Source: Spirochaetaceae bacterium (GTDB taxonomy: Bacteria; Spirochaetota; Spirochaetia; B11-G9). Taken from it: a DNA stretch of 34,995 nucleotides. The stretch is from assembly GCA_015493635.1 (NCBI GenBank), contig WGCU01000045.1, positions 1 to 34,995 of the forward strand. Direction: 5' to 3'. Shown piece after piece: positions 8,541 to 16,415 of the stretch. Position 1 is the stretch's first letter. The number at the start of each line of letters is the position of its first letter. The notes under the pieces are model-generated. The model searched no databases. It saw nothing but the letters and a program-made list of their open reading frames with translations, and was not told where the DNA came from. Both the position numbers and the translations under genes were made by a program.

Positions 8541-9578
8541 TCATTTTTCAGTTATATCAACCAAACCTAAAATTCTATCTGCTTCCTGTATCCCCCGTTC
8601 TACCATATCGTGGATAATATCATGTACACTCTGTATCCGGGAGACAATACCGACGCTCTGCCCAGCCATTAAGGATCCATGATCTATGTCTCCATCTATC
8701 ACGGCCTTGCGAAGCCCTCCAATCCAGAATTCTTCCAGCTTCTGGCCTGCTTCTCTCGCCGTCAGTGTTCCGCGTTCCATCTGTGCAATAAGTCCAAGCT
8801 GGAGAGTAGTAAAATCTTCTACACCACGGTTTGTAATAGACCGTACCGGAATAACAGGAACTCTTGGATCAAATTGAGCTGTTGGCATGGCATCTTTACT
8901 GGCTGCTTTGACAAAAGCCTGTTTAAAGTTAGGATGCGCAATTGATTCTTCTGCCACAGCAAAGCGGGTACCAAGCTGGACTCCGGAAGCCCCCATCATG
9001 AGATAATGAATCATGAGAAGACCGGACCCGATACCTCCTGCCACAAAAACGGGGACTTCCGTTGTGTGGGGAAGAATCTGTTCCGCCAGAACACTTGTAG
9101 AGACCGGGCCGATATGCCCTCCAGCCTCGTGACCTTCAATAATAAGCGCGTCAACCCCCATACTGATAAGCCGTTTTGCAATTCCAACCGTCGGAGCGAA
9201 ACAAAGCATTTTGCTGCTTGTTTTTTTAACCTTATTAATCGCATCCCGGGGCGGGAGTCCGCCTGCAAAAATAATATAGGGGAATTCTATGTCAAGAACA
9301 TGGTCAAGATGTGCCCTGAAGTTCGGAGCTATACTAATCAGGTTTACACCAAAAGGTTTATCAGTCATATCGGATGTTTTTATTATTTCTTCCTTAAAAA
9401 GATCAATGGGCATGTTCCCGCCGGCAAGGACTCCGAATCCGCCTTCGTTGGAAATAGTAGAAACAAGGTTTGCTTCTGAGATCCAGGACATAGCACCCCC
9501 GAGTATAGGGTATTCCACACCGAGGAACTCTTTCCCTCGTGTAAAAAGCTTATCCAGTAACGTACGTGATTTTTTCAT
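8541..9578 (-). CDS. Nitronate monooxygenase / FabK-like FMN enzyme
   Basis: FMN-dependent TIM-barrel protein of 345 aa in the nitronate monooxygenase/2-nitropropane dioxygenase family, which also includes enoyl-ACP reductase FabK. Visible markers are the N-terminal YPILGGAMSWISEANL, the FMN-site GFGVLAGGNM, the central IIEGHEAGGHIGP near residue 150, the phosphate-binding VFVAGGIGSG, and GVQLGTRF. The HEAGGH motif is shared by both activities. The protein is somewhat longer than typical FabK, so nitronate monooxygenase or FabK-like reductase remains open. Start ATG 9578 has AAGGGG 6 nt upstream. A 25-nt inverted repeat at 9592-9616 lies just upstream. It follows the radical SAM gene by 44 nt and may be partly cotranscribed with it. 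Confidence 0.85.
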   Translation of the reverse strand: MKKSRTLLDKLFTRGKEFLGVEYPILGGAMSWISEANLVSTISNEGGFGVLAGGNMPIDLFKEEIIKTSDMTDKPFGVNLISIAPNFRAHLDHVLDIEFPYIIFAGGLPPRDAINKVKKTSSKMLCFAPTVGIAKRLISMGVDALIIEGHEAGGHIGPVSTSVLAEQILPHTTEVPVFVAGGIGSGLLMIHYLMMGASGVQLGTRFAVAEESIAHPNFKQAFVKAASKDAMPTAQFDPRVPVIPVRSITNRGVEDFTTLQLGLIAQMERGTLTAREAGQKLEEFWIGGLRKAVIDGDIDHGSLMAGQSVGIVSRIQSVHDIIHDMVERGIQEADRILGLVDITEK

Positions 9579-9591
9579 TATGTACCCCTTG

Positions 9592-9616
9592 TACTGTTTT
9601 TAAAAACGTAACAGTA
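9592..9616. repeat. Inverted repeat upstream of the flavoprotein gene
   Basis: TACTGTT (9592-9598) and AACAGTA (9610-9616) are perfect 7-bp arms around an 11-nt A/T-rich centre. The dyad sits between the radical SAM gene and the start of the flavoprotein gene. It could be an operator for the latter or a weak hairpin after the former. No T-run follows on the minus strand, so a terminator is unlikely. Confidence 0.4.
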
Positions 9617-9622
9617 TTTCCC

Positions 9623-10528
9623 TTAAAAAGCAAGGTTCTCCTTTATAAAACCATTCTTCCAACTCCAGACCGGTATCGACTTGTCAGATGGAAAGGGATT
9701 CTCCTCTGAAAAATCGGGAAGCCAGTCCCTGCTTTGATCCTTTTCCCATTCCTGGATAAATCCGTTTTCGATACCGGCAGAACGTACAAGGGAAAGTATC
9801 GATTCATACTCACTCTCCGATAAACTTCTTTCCGGTATGGTACTGCTGATTCCGGGAATACGGACAGGAGTATACTGGGTCATGATGGAGATAAGTGTTT
9901 TTCCCCGCAGATTTTTTGCATACCATTGTAAAACTTCTTTTGAATTTTCAATTTCTCCGGGTATGACAAGATGCCGGATGATTACTCCCCTGGAAAGTAG
10001 CCCGGAAGGTGCATAGACAAGCGGTTTCCTCTCTGCAAGATAGATGAGACTTTCTTTGGCAACGACTGGATAGTGGCTGGTTTTAAAATAACGCTGTGAT
10101 ACATCAGGAGACAGGGTTTTTAAGTCAGGAAGGAAGATATCAATGTCATCTATCACGGTTTTCAGCACATCAACTGAGTCAAATCCGGACGAATTCCAGA
10201 GAAAGGGAAGGTCAAACCCCTTGCCTTTCAAATTGGAAACCCAGGCGGCAATGGTTGGAGCGAAATGTCCCGGTGTTACAAGATTGATGTTTACTGCTCC
10301 TTTCTGAGCCAGGACCATGCAAAGTGAGTTGAAAATATCTTCATCGATATTAGTTCCCAACCCTTTGTGACTAATCTGCCAGTTCTGGCAGAAAGGGCAT
10401 TTCATGGTACACCCTGTAAAGAAGAGAGTACCGCTTCCTCCTTTTCCTGTGAGTACCGGTTCTTCTCCGAAATGTATTCCAGCAGAAGCGAGCCGGACTT
10501 TATCCTTTTTACCATAGATTGTATTCAT
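9623..10528 (-). CDS. Radical SAM protein, PflX-like activating-enzyme homologue
   Basis: Protein of 301 aa of the radical SAM superfamily. The iron-sulfur signature is FFTGCTMKCPFCQNW, with Cys40, Cys44 and Cys47. The surrounding HFGEEPVLTGKGGSGTLFF is typical of PflX (COG1313), a homologue of pyruvate formate-lyase activating enzyme whose target is unknown. Further barrel motifs include NLVTPGHFAP and DIFLPDLKT. The frame is open to 10552. I choose ATG 10528 because a good promoter with TATAAT at 10536-10541 leaves 7 nt before it and the upstream ATG would lie outside the transcript. No ribosome site is visible, so the mRNA may be leaderless. Divergent from trkA, with overlapping promoters. 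Confidence 0.88.
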   Translation of the reverse strand: MNTIYGKKDKVRLASAGIHFGEEPVLTGKGGSGTLFFTGCTMKCPFCQNWQISHKGLGTNIDEDIFNSLCMVLAQKGAVNINLVTPGHFAPTIAAWVSNLKGKGFDLPFLWNSSGFDSVDVLKTVIDDIDIFLPDLKTLSPDVSQRYFKTSHYPVVAKESLIYLAERKPLVYAPSGLLSRGVIIRHLVIPGEIENSKEVLQWYAKNLRGKTLISIMTQYTPVRIPGISSTIPERSLSESEYESILSLVRSAGIENGFIQEWEKDQSRDWLPDFSEENPFPSDKSIPVWSWKNGFIKENLAF

Positions 10529-10535
10529 GAGCCGT

Positions 10536-10564
10536 ATTATACAGACGAGCATTGACAGAGTCCA
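10536..10564 (-). promoter_or_regulatory. Promoter of the PflX-like gene, no leader
   Basis: On the minus strand TGGACT (10559-10564), a 17-nt spacer and a perfect TATAAT (10536-10541). ATG 10528 follows after 7 nt. Confidence 0.65.
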
Positions 10565-10581
10565 TGTATGAAGGGTACTGT
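10552..10581 (+). promoter_or_regulatory. Promoter of trkA, no leader
   Basis: TTGACA (10552-10557), an 18-nt spacer and TACTGT (10576-10581). ATG 10589 follows after 7 nt. Its -35 lies immediately beside the -35 of the divergent promoter. Confidence 0.5.
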
Positions 10582-10588
10582 TTTAACC

Positions 10589-11986
10589 ATGTATGTTGTC
10601 ATTCTCGGAGCAGGTAGAGTGGGGTACATGCTTGCCCGTCAGCTTATAGACGAGGGGAAGAGTGTTGCTCTTATAGAAAAGAATCCTTCACGGGCAAAAG
10701 AAGTGCAGAATTCTCTTGATTGCCTTGTTATTAATAATTCCGGATCGAGCCTTCAAGTATTACGGAAAGCCGGTATACAAAAGGCATCCGCCTTTGTCAG
10801 TGTCAGCAGTTCTGATGAGTTGAATCTTATCGCGTGTTCAATAGTTGCTGCTGAGTTTCCATCTGTTATAACCATCGCCAGAATTAGAAATCTGGGATAT
10901 TCTGAAACGAAGCTGCTTAACGAAAGAATCCTCGGTATAGATCATATTATTAATCCTGATATGGAAGCGGCAAAGGCTATTACCCTTACCTTGAAACATG
11001 GTGCGAGAAGCGATATTATGCTTTTTGAGAAAACCAAGTTTCAGATGAGAGATATTCTGCTAGGAAAAAATTCTTTCCTAATCAATAAACCATTAAAAGA
11101 TGTACGGTTGGAATGCCAAAAAGAGTTCCTTATCCCTGTTGTTATCCGTGAAAATTATTATCTTATCCCTGAAGGGGATACAATACTGGAAGAAGATGAC
11201 AGGGCGTACATTCTTGCAGATGAAGCAGATTTTGAAGCCATATTCGCGAAAGAAAAAATAAATAATCAGAAAATTGAGAAAATTGTTATTGTTGGAGGAG
11301 GAACCATAGGAGCTCTGGTTGTTAGTAATATCCTTGGCGGGGAGGTGCTTTTCCCCGGTTTTTTTTCAACAGTAAAGAAATTTCTGAAATTGGGTAAAAA
11401 GAACCTGCATATTATAGATAAAGATTATGAACGTTGTAAAATACTGGCTGAACGCTTTCCTTCGGCCCTTGTAACCTGTCAAGATGTAATGGAGGATGGT
11501 GTGCTTGAAAATCCGGACATAGTAAATTCGGATCTTATTATCACAACAACGGGTAATCATGAACTTAATATTATTACCGGCAGTTATGCCAAGACGCTTG
11601 GGATTCCAAAGGCAATTGCTCTTGTCGTAAAAAAGAATTATCAGCATCTTGCTCATAATCTGAATCTTGATGTTTCGATAAGCCGTAATAATACGGTTGT
11701 TGATTCCATTATGAAGGTTGTTCGAAAGGGAAACATCAAGAATGTATACGGTATCTCAGGAGGAAAACTTGAAGTCATTGAGTTTTTACTTACGCACTCA
11801 TCTGAAATATCCGGAAAAAGGCTTAAAGATATAAAGTTCCCTGGGAAAAGCCTTATTCTTTTTATTACAAGGCAGGGAAAAACCGTTATTCCATACGGTA
11901 CCCTGGTATTAGAAGAAGATGATCATCTTGCATTTATAACTGAACGTGAGTCAATAAGGAAGCTTGAGAGCATGATAGCTGGATAA
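10589..11986 (+). CDS. trkA: Trk potassium uptake regulator TrkA (two RCK units)
   Basis: Cytoplasmic NAD-binding subunit (465 aa) that gates the TrkH potassium channel. It has two RCK units. The first Rossmann fold starts at residue 2 (YVVILGAGRVGY) and is followed by a TrkA_C-type domain (about 140-225). The second Rossmann fold starts near residue 227 (IEKIVIVGGGTIGA) and is followed by a second C-domain ending in PYGTLVLEEDDHLAF. Full length for TrkA. The frame is open to ATG 10568, but I choose ATG 10589 because MYVVILGAG is the usual TrkA start and a promoter ends 7 nt before it. No ribosome site is visible, so the mRNA is possibly leaderless. trkH starts 2 nt after the stop. Confidence 0.94.
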   Translation: MYVVILGAGRVGYMLARQLIDEGKSVALIEKNPSRAKEVQNSLDCLVINNSGSSLQVLRKAGIQKASAFVSVSSSDELNLIACSIVAAEFPSVITIARIRNLGYSETKLLNERILGIDHIINPDMEAAKAITLTLKHGARSDIMLFEKTKFQMRDILLGKNSFLINKPLKDVRLECQKEFLIPVVIRENYYLIPEGDTILEEDDRAYILADEADFEAIFAKEKINNQKIEKIVIVGGGTIGALVVSNILGGEVLFPGFFSTVKKFLKLGKKNLHIIDKDYERCKILAERFPSALVTCQDVMEDGVLENPDIVNSDLIITTTGNHELNIITGSYAKTLGIPKAIALVVKKNYQHLAHNLNLDVSISRNNTVVDSIMKVVRKGNIKNVYGISGGKLEVIEFLLTHSSEISGKRLKDIKFPGKSLILFITRQGKTVIPYGTLVLEEDDHLAFITERESIRKLESMIAG

Positions 11987-11987
11987 T

Positions 11988-13436
11988 ATGAAGTTTAAAA
12001 CGGTCTTTTTTACGTTATCCGTACTGATGATTATTATTTCTCTCTTTATGTTGTTTCCAGCGGGGATTGCTTTTTTTTATCATGAAACGACAAGCGGCAT
12101 CTCGTTCCTGAAAGCGGCAGGTGGTGTTATATGTCTCTCGATATTTGTCATATTTTTAACTGCTGCCGGGAGGAAGGAGCAGATGGGGGCCCGAGAAGGG
12201 TTTCTTATTGTTACATTCGGCTGGATATTTTCTTCTCTTGCTGGTGCGCTTCCCTTTGTTATTTCAAAACAGATACCCCGGTTTACCGATGCTTTTTTTG
12301 AAACAATGTCAGGCTTTACAACGACAGGGGCTTCTATCCTTACGGATATAGAAGGGTTATCCCACGGGATGCTTTTCTGGAGGTCATTAACACACTGGCT
12401 TGGCGGTATGGGTATTGTTGTCCTTACGGTTGCCCTGCTTCCCATCCTCGGCGTGGGAGGGCTTAATCTGCTTCGCGCGGAAGCCCCCGGCCCTTCTGTG
12501 GATAAAATGACGCCGAAAATCAAAGAGACTGCAAAGATACTCTGGTCAATTTATCTTCTCTTTACTGTTGTTGAAACAGGGCTTCTTATGTTTGGGGGCA
12601 TGAATCTGTTTGACGCTTCAACACATACGTTCGGTACATTGGCTACGGGAGGATTTTCCACCCGGGCACAGAGTGTCGGTGCTTTTCATTCGCCCTTTAT
12701 CCATATTGTCATAACTGTCTTTATGGTTCTTGCGGGTATGAACTTTAATCTCTATTACAAACTGGTATCAGGTAAAGTAAAAGATTTTTTTAAAGATACA
12801 GAGATGCGGGTGTATCTTTCCATCTTTGGCATTACGACACTTCTTATAGCTGTTAACCTGATCAATTCTTACGGTACCTTTGGCCGAAGTCTTCAGTATG
12901 CCGGATTCCAGACGGCATCAATCCTTACGACAACAGGTTTCGCGACAGCTGATTTTTCTCTCTGGCCTGCTTTTTCACGAAATATTCTGTTTTTTCTTAT
13001 GTTTGTCGGTGGCAGCGCCGGATCTACCGGCGGTGGAATGAAAGTTATTCGTCTTACTGCACTCTTTAAAATCGGCATAAATGAGATGAAAAGGATGATT
13101 CATCCCAAGGGAATTTTCCTGCTGCGTTTGAATGGAGAAGTTGTTAAAAAGGATATTATTTATCCCATTGCTGGCTTTATTCTTTTTTATATGGCACTAC
13201 TCCTCGGTATAACTGCTGTTGTGTCTACGGGAGGATATCCCATTTTAACATCGTTTACCACTGCCCTTGCGACCCTTGGAAATATCGGGCCGGGGTTTGG
13301 ACGTGTCGGTCCCGCTGAGAATTATTCATTTTTCCCTGATTACATAAAATGGGTATTAAGCGCTGCAATGATGCTTGGGAGACTGGAATTGTACACAGTG
13401 CTTGTTATTTTGACCCCATCATTCTGGAAAAAATAG
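11988..13436 (+). CDS. trkH: Trk potassium uptake channel subunit TrkH
   Basis: Potassium-translocating membrane subunit, 482 aa, about ten or more membrane segments. Selectivity-filter-like repeats of the Ktr/Trk/HKT family are visible: TTTGASILTDIEG near 105-120, FGTLATGGFSTR near 210-222, TTTGFATADF near 310, and TLGNIGPGFGRVGP near 425. Usual family length. ATG 11988 follows the trkA TAA with one base between, so the two subunits are made from one message. It is convergent with the thioredoxin-like gene, 8 nt apart, and no terminator is visible. Confidence 0.95.
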   Translation: MKFKTVFFTLSVLMIIISLFMLFPAGIAFFYHETTSGISFLKAAGGVICLSIFVIFLTAAGRKEQMGAREGFLIVTFGWIFSSLAGALPFVISKQIPRFTDAFFETMSGFTTTGASILTDIEGLSHGMLFWRSLTHWLGGMGIVVLTVALLPILGVGGLNLLRAEAPGPSVDKMTPKIKETAKILWSIYLLFTVVETGLLMFGGMNLFDASTHTFGTLATGGFSTRAQSVGAFHSPFIHIVITVFMVLAGMNFNLYYKLVSGKVKDFFKDTEMRVYLSIFGITTLLIAVNLINSYGTFGRSLQYAGFQTASILTTTGFATADFSLWPAFSRNILFFLMFVGGSAGSTGGGMKVIRLTALFKIGINEMKRMIHPKGIFLLRLNGEVVKKDIIYPIAGFILFYMALLLGITAVVSTGGYPILTSFTTALATLGNIGPGFGRVGPAENYSFFPDYIKWVLSAAMMLGRLELYTVLVILTPSFWKK

Positions 13437-13444
13437 AATGTGAG

Positions 13445-13768
13445 TCAATAGAGCAGTTCATAGTACCGGTTCATTTCACCTGCGAGCTGATCGACGGAAA
13501 CGTACCGTGCTTTACGGATAGCTTCCTTTACCTGAGTATAAATAAGAATTCCAGGAATGGTAAAGATTGAAAAGGTACCTGCTGCTTCGGGAATTTTCCC
13601 AAGATCTACATATCCCGCCTCTATACCAGGAAAACCGGTCAGCATATCTTTTATTTTCGGGATAAGCGCTTTGCAGACTCCGCAGTCAGGCCGGGAAAGA
13701 TAAAGAAGTCTCATCTCTCCGGAAGCAATAAAGGCATCTATTTCTGTCATGGAATCGAGGGTAATCAT
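13445..13768 (-). CDS. Thioredoxin-like protein with CGVC site
   Basis: Small cytoplasmic thioredoxin-fold protein (107 aa). The redox motif is DCGVC (residues about 28-32) after the first beta strand (MRLLYLSRPD). The cis-proline is in FTIPGILIY near 70-78. The unusual CGVC dipeptide differs from the standard CGPC, so it may reduce a special partner or act as an oxidant. Start ATG 13768 has AAGGAG 5 nt upstream and a good promoter at 13799-13827. Single-gene unit, convergent with trkH and divergent from the PAS-GGDEF-EAL gene. Confidence 0.85.
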   Translation of the reverse strand: MITLDSMTEIDAFIASGEMRLLYLSRPDCGVCKALIPKIKDMLTGFPGIEAGYVDLGKIPEAAGTFSIFTIPGILIYTQVKEAIRKARYVSVDQLAGEMNRYYELLY

Positions 13769-13798
13769 GGGGACTCCTTGGTATACGTGTGTCCGCGA

Positions 13799-13827
13799 AA
13801 AATACTAGAGAACGGAAATAATGTCAA
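13799..13827 (-). promoter_or_regulatory. Promoter of thioredoxin-like gene
   Basis: On the minus strand TTGACA (13822-13827), a 17-nt spacer and TATTTT (13799-13804). Transcription should start about 7 nt further on, leaving a short leader with the AAGGAG site. Confidence 0.65.
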
Positions 13828-13834
13828 TAAAGAC

Positions 13835-13863
13835 TTTACGAATATAATGAAAGCGGGTACAAT
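13835..13863 (+). promoter_or_regulatory. Promoter of the PAS-GGDEF-EAL gene
   Basis: TTTACG (13835-13840), a 17-nt spacer and TACAAT (13858-13863). The expected start near 13870 leaves a leader of about 17 nt with AAAGGGA before ATG 13887. Confidence 0.6.
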
Positions 13864-13886
13864 TGAAAAAAAAGTAAAGGGATGCC

Positions 13887-16151
13887 ATGTTAACAGCACA
13901 GAATGGAAAAAAAGCGGAACATGCCTCTTCTTATGGTGCTGAAAAGCCGTTCGTTGTTTTAAGAGATACACCGGAAGAGGAGCAGGGCTCACTATTCGAC
14001 GGGACTCTGCAGAACCTTATAAAGGAATTTGGTCTCGTCCATCATAAATTTACGACTCCGACAACTGAATTTGACCAGCGTCTTTATGGAAGTACCGATG
14101 GAGTCCTTGAGATATCAAAATCCGGAACGATCATGCATGTTAATGATGCTGTTCGTAACATACTTGCCTATGAGCCGGGGGAACTTGTGCGGAAGAATCT
14201 TTTTCCCATAATTCTTCCTGAATATCATGGTGCATTCAAAATCAGAATCAAGAAAGGGATGGAATCCATCATCTATCAGCGGTTAATTTCTGAAAGTAAA
14301 ATTCTTTTCCGTGCTTATTCAAAACTAAAACGGGTCTTTTCTCTTGAAGCGTACTTTTTTCCGTTGTACCGAAGCGGGGAGATGGTATTTCTTCTCATCA
14401 TGAGGCGGATTACCCAGGATGATGCTCTTGTACGGGAATTAAAGGAAAATGCCCACAATTATGATGCGCTTTCTGAGACTATATCTGAAGTTATTCTGCG
14501 TCTTGATGAACATTTTACCGTTATTTTTGTTAATTCTGCAATCAAGCGTGTTTTTGGATACAGCAGAGAAGAAATCTTGGGGAAACATTTCAAAACACTT
14601 TTCCCCGGAACCGTATTCGACCGTTACAAAGATGAGTTTTCCAAATATTTCTTTATTGATCTTGATCACCGTCACAAATCAGGTTTACGGAGAAGTATAG
14701 AAACCCTGGGTAAAAGTAAAAACAGAGGGATTACGCCTATTGAAATATCCTTCGGGAACTCCAGGAACTATGAGGGACGCTCTGTTACCTGTATTATAAG
14801 GGATATTTCCCAACGGAAAAATACAGAAAGGAAATTACGGCATCTTGCGTTTCATGATAAATTAACAGGATTGGGAAACAGGGATTTATTCAACAGCGAC
14901 ATGGGGATGATCTTTAAAAGTAATGAACAAAAAGAAAAAAATGCTGCATTATTCTTCCTGGATCTGGACGGATTTAAGCAGGTCAATGATACCTTCGGGC
15001 ATGATTTTGGTGATAAACTTCTTATACATACAGCTAAAAGGATTCGCGGAAGCTTACGGGAAACTGATGCTATTTACCGGTTCGGTGGAGACGAATTTGT
15101 TATTCTTATCAATAACATTACCAAGACCAGTGAAGCTGCACTTATCGCCCAGAATGTGCTTAACGAAATACAACGTCCCTACTATCTGGAAAGTATGGGA
15201 ACAACGACTGTCGTTACTATCGGTGTCAGTATTGGTATCGCGATGATTCCTGAGAATGGGAATTCGATATCAGAAATTGTCAAAAATGCTGACCTGGCTA
15301 TGTACAGTGCAAAAACAAGCGGTAAAAACCGGTTCGTTTTTTACCATACTCATTTAAACTCTGCCGCTCAGGAGCGATGGGATATAGAACAGGGATTAAA
15401 AAATGCCATCACTCATGAAGAACTGCAGATGTATTATCAGCCTATTGTAACTCCTGATGGAACGGTTAAGGGGTTTGAAGCGCTTATACGGTGGTTTCAT
15501 CCTGTGCGGGGATTAATTTCTCCTGCAAAATTTATACCTATAGCTGAAGAAAGCGGTATTATAAAAACCCTCGGGGTGTGGATCATGGAAAACTCATGCA
15601 GAGATCTACACACTATAAATGAAAGTGGTTACGGTAATTTGTATGTATCTTTCAATCTTTCGGCAGTACAATTTAATCAAACAGATCTTGCTGAAAGAAT
15701 TGCAAACGTTATACAGCGGACAGAAGCACGGACTGAAAATCTCCGTCTTGAGATTACCGAGACAAGTATTGTAAAAATGCCTGAGAGGGTTGTTAACGTC
15801 ATTACAAGTTTGAAGCGGCAGTATCCGAAAATAAAGTTTGTTCTTGATGATTTTGGAACAGGGTATTCGTCTCTGAGTTATCTCTCCCGTATGCCTATTG
15901 ACAGTCTCAAGATAGACATTTCTTTTGTTCGAAAATTATTTGAGCCAATGAATCTAAAGGTAGTTACGGCAATTATGAACCTTGCAAACAGCCTCCAGCT
16001 TAATATTGTCGCTGAAGGTGTGGAAGGAACGAAAGAACGTGATTTTTTCAAGGAAAAAGGATGTAATGCTCTGCAGGGTTTTCTGTTCGCGAAACCTATG
16101 CCTTTCAGCGATATCATGGATAGATTAAGATCTGGTGCACTTAAGAGCTGA
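13887..16151 (+). CDS. PAS-PAS-GGDEF-EAL c-di-GMP enzyme
   Basis: Cytoplasmic bifunctional c-di-GMP protein of 754 aa. The order is a PAS-like domain (about 70-175), a PAS domain (about 190-308), GGDEF (about 315-487) and EAL (about 500-750). The synthase site FGGDEF is intact (GGDEF at 400-404), with an I-site RETD at 391-394. The phosphodiesterase site is also intact by eye: FEALIRW (530-536), NLSAVQFN, LEITET (621-626), DDFGTGYSS (654-662), Lys675 and EGVE (710-713). Either activity may dominate, and sequence cannot tell which. No membrane segment. ATG 13887 has AAAGGGA 4 nt upstream. Its 3' end overlaps the small convergent gene by 27 nt. Confidence 0.94.
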   Translation: MLTAQNGKKAEHASSYGAEKPFVVLRDTPEEEQGSLFDGTLQNLIKEFGLVHHKFTTPTTEFDQRLYGSTDGVLEISKSGTIMHVNDAVRNILAYEPGELVRKNLFPIILPEYHGAFKIRIKKGMESIIYQRLISESKILFRAYSKLKRVFSLEAYFFPLYRSGEMVFLLIMRRITQDDALVRELKENAHNYDALSETISEVILRLDEHFTVIFVNSAIKRVFGYSREEILGKHFKTLFPGTVFDRYKDEFSKYFFIDLDHRHKSGLRRSIETLGKSKNRGITPIEISFGNSRNYEGRSVTCIIRDISQRKNTERKLRHLAFHDKLTGLGNRDLFNSDMGMIFKSNEQKEKNAALFFLDLDGFKQVNDTFGHDFGDKLLIHTAKRIRGSLRETDAIYRFGGDEFVILINNITKTSEAALIAQNVLNEIQRPYYLESMGTTTVVTIGVSIGIAMIPENGNSISEIVKNADLAMYSAKTSGKNRFVFYHTHLNSAAQERWDIEQGLKNAITHEELQMYYQPIVTPDGTVKGFEALIRWFHPVRGLISPAKFIPIAEESGIIKTLGVWIMENSCRDLHTINESGYGNLYVSFNLSAVQFNQTDLAERIANVIQRTEARTENLRLEITETSIVKMPERVVNVITSLKRQYPKIKFVLDDFGTGYSSLSYLSRMPIDSLKIDISFVRKLFEPMNLKVVTAIMNLANSLQLNIVAEGVEGTKERDFFKEKGCNALQGFLFAKPMPFSDIMDRLRSGALKS

Positions 16152-16415
16152 TGTTTCCGAGAAATATTCTCTGATTGCCGATTCATCTATCAAATTTCTT
16201 TCAAGAAGATCTTCCAGTTCCGTTATGTACCGTTCTTCCATATTGAAAATATCAGAATCAAGTTTACCCGACCAGATATATCTCGTAAGTTCCTCAGGCA
16301 GCTTTTCCATTGAAAGTATCCTACGGGCAATACTGTTCGACAGATACCATCGTATATCATCCAGTTCTATATTGTACTCTTCCATGAGGGATTTAACGAG
16401 CTTGTGAACGTTCAT
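16125..16415 (-). CDS. Small hypothetical protein downstream of typA
   Basis: A 96-aa soluble, charged and apparently helical protein that I do not recognise. It is rich in Glu, Leu, Ile and Arg, with a stretch NMEERYITELEDLLERN that looks coiled-coil-like. The start is ATG 16415, because GAAGGAG lies 4 nt before it. The frame is open further to 16502, but only inside typA. It overlaps the 3' end of typA by 23 nt and converges with the PAS-GGDEF-EAL gene, overlapping 27 nt. The strong ribosome site and tight overlap with typA argue that it is real and cotranscribed with typA. Function unknown. Confidence 0.65.
   Translation of the reverse strand: MNVHKLVKSLMEEYNIELDDIRWYLSNSIARRILSMEKLPEELTRYIWSGKLDSDIFNMEERYITELEDLLERNLIDESAIREYFSETSALKCTRS

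Noticed and set aside
9579-9605. Similar leaders before the flavoprotein (9578) and BioD-like (19911) genes, both near AACAGT..CAAGGGGTA
   Set aside because: The likeness is centred on the ribosome site and covers fewer than 20 bases. Chance similarity cannot be excluded, and no dyad is shared.
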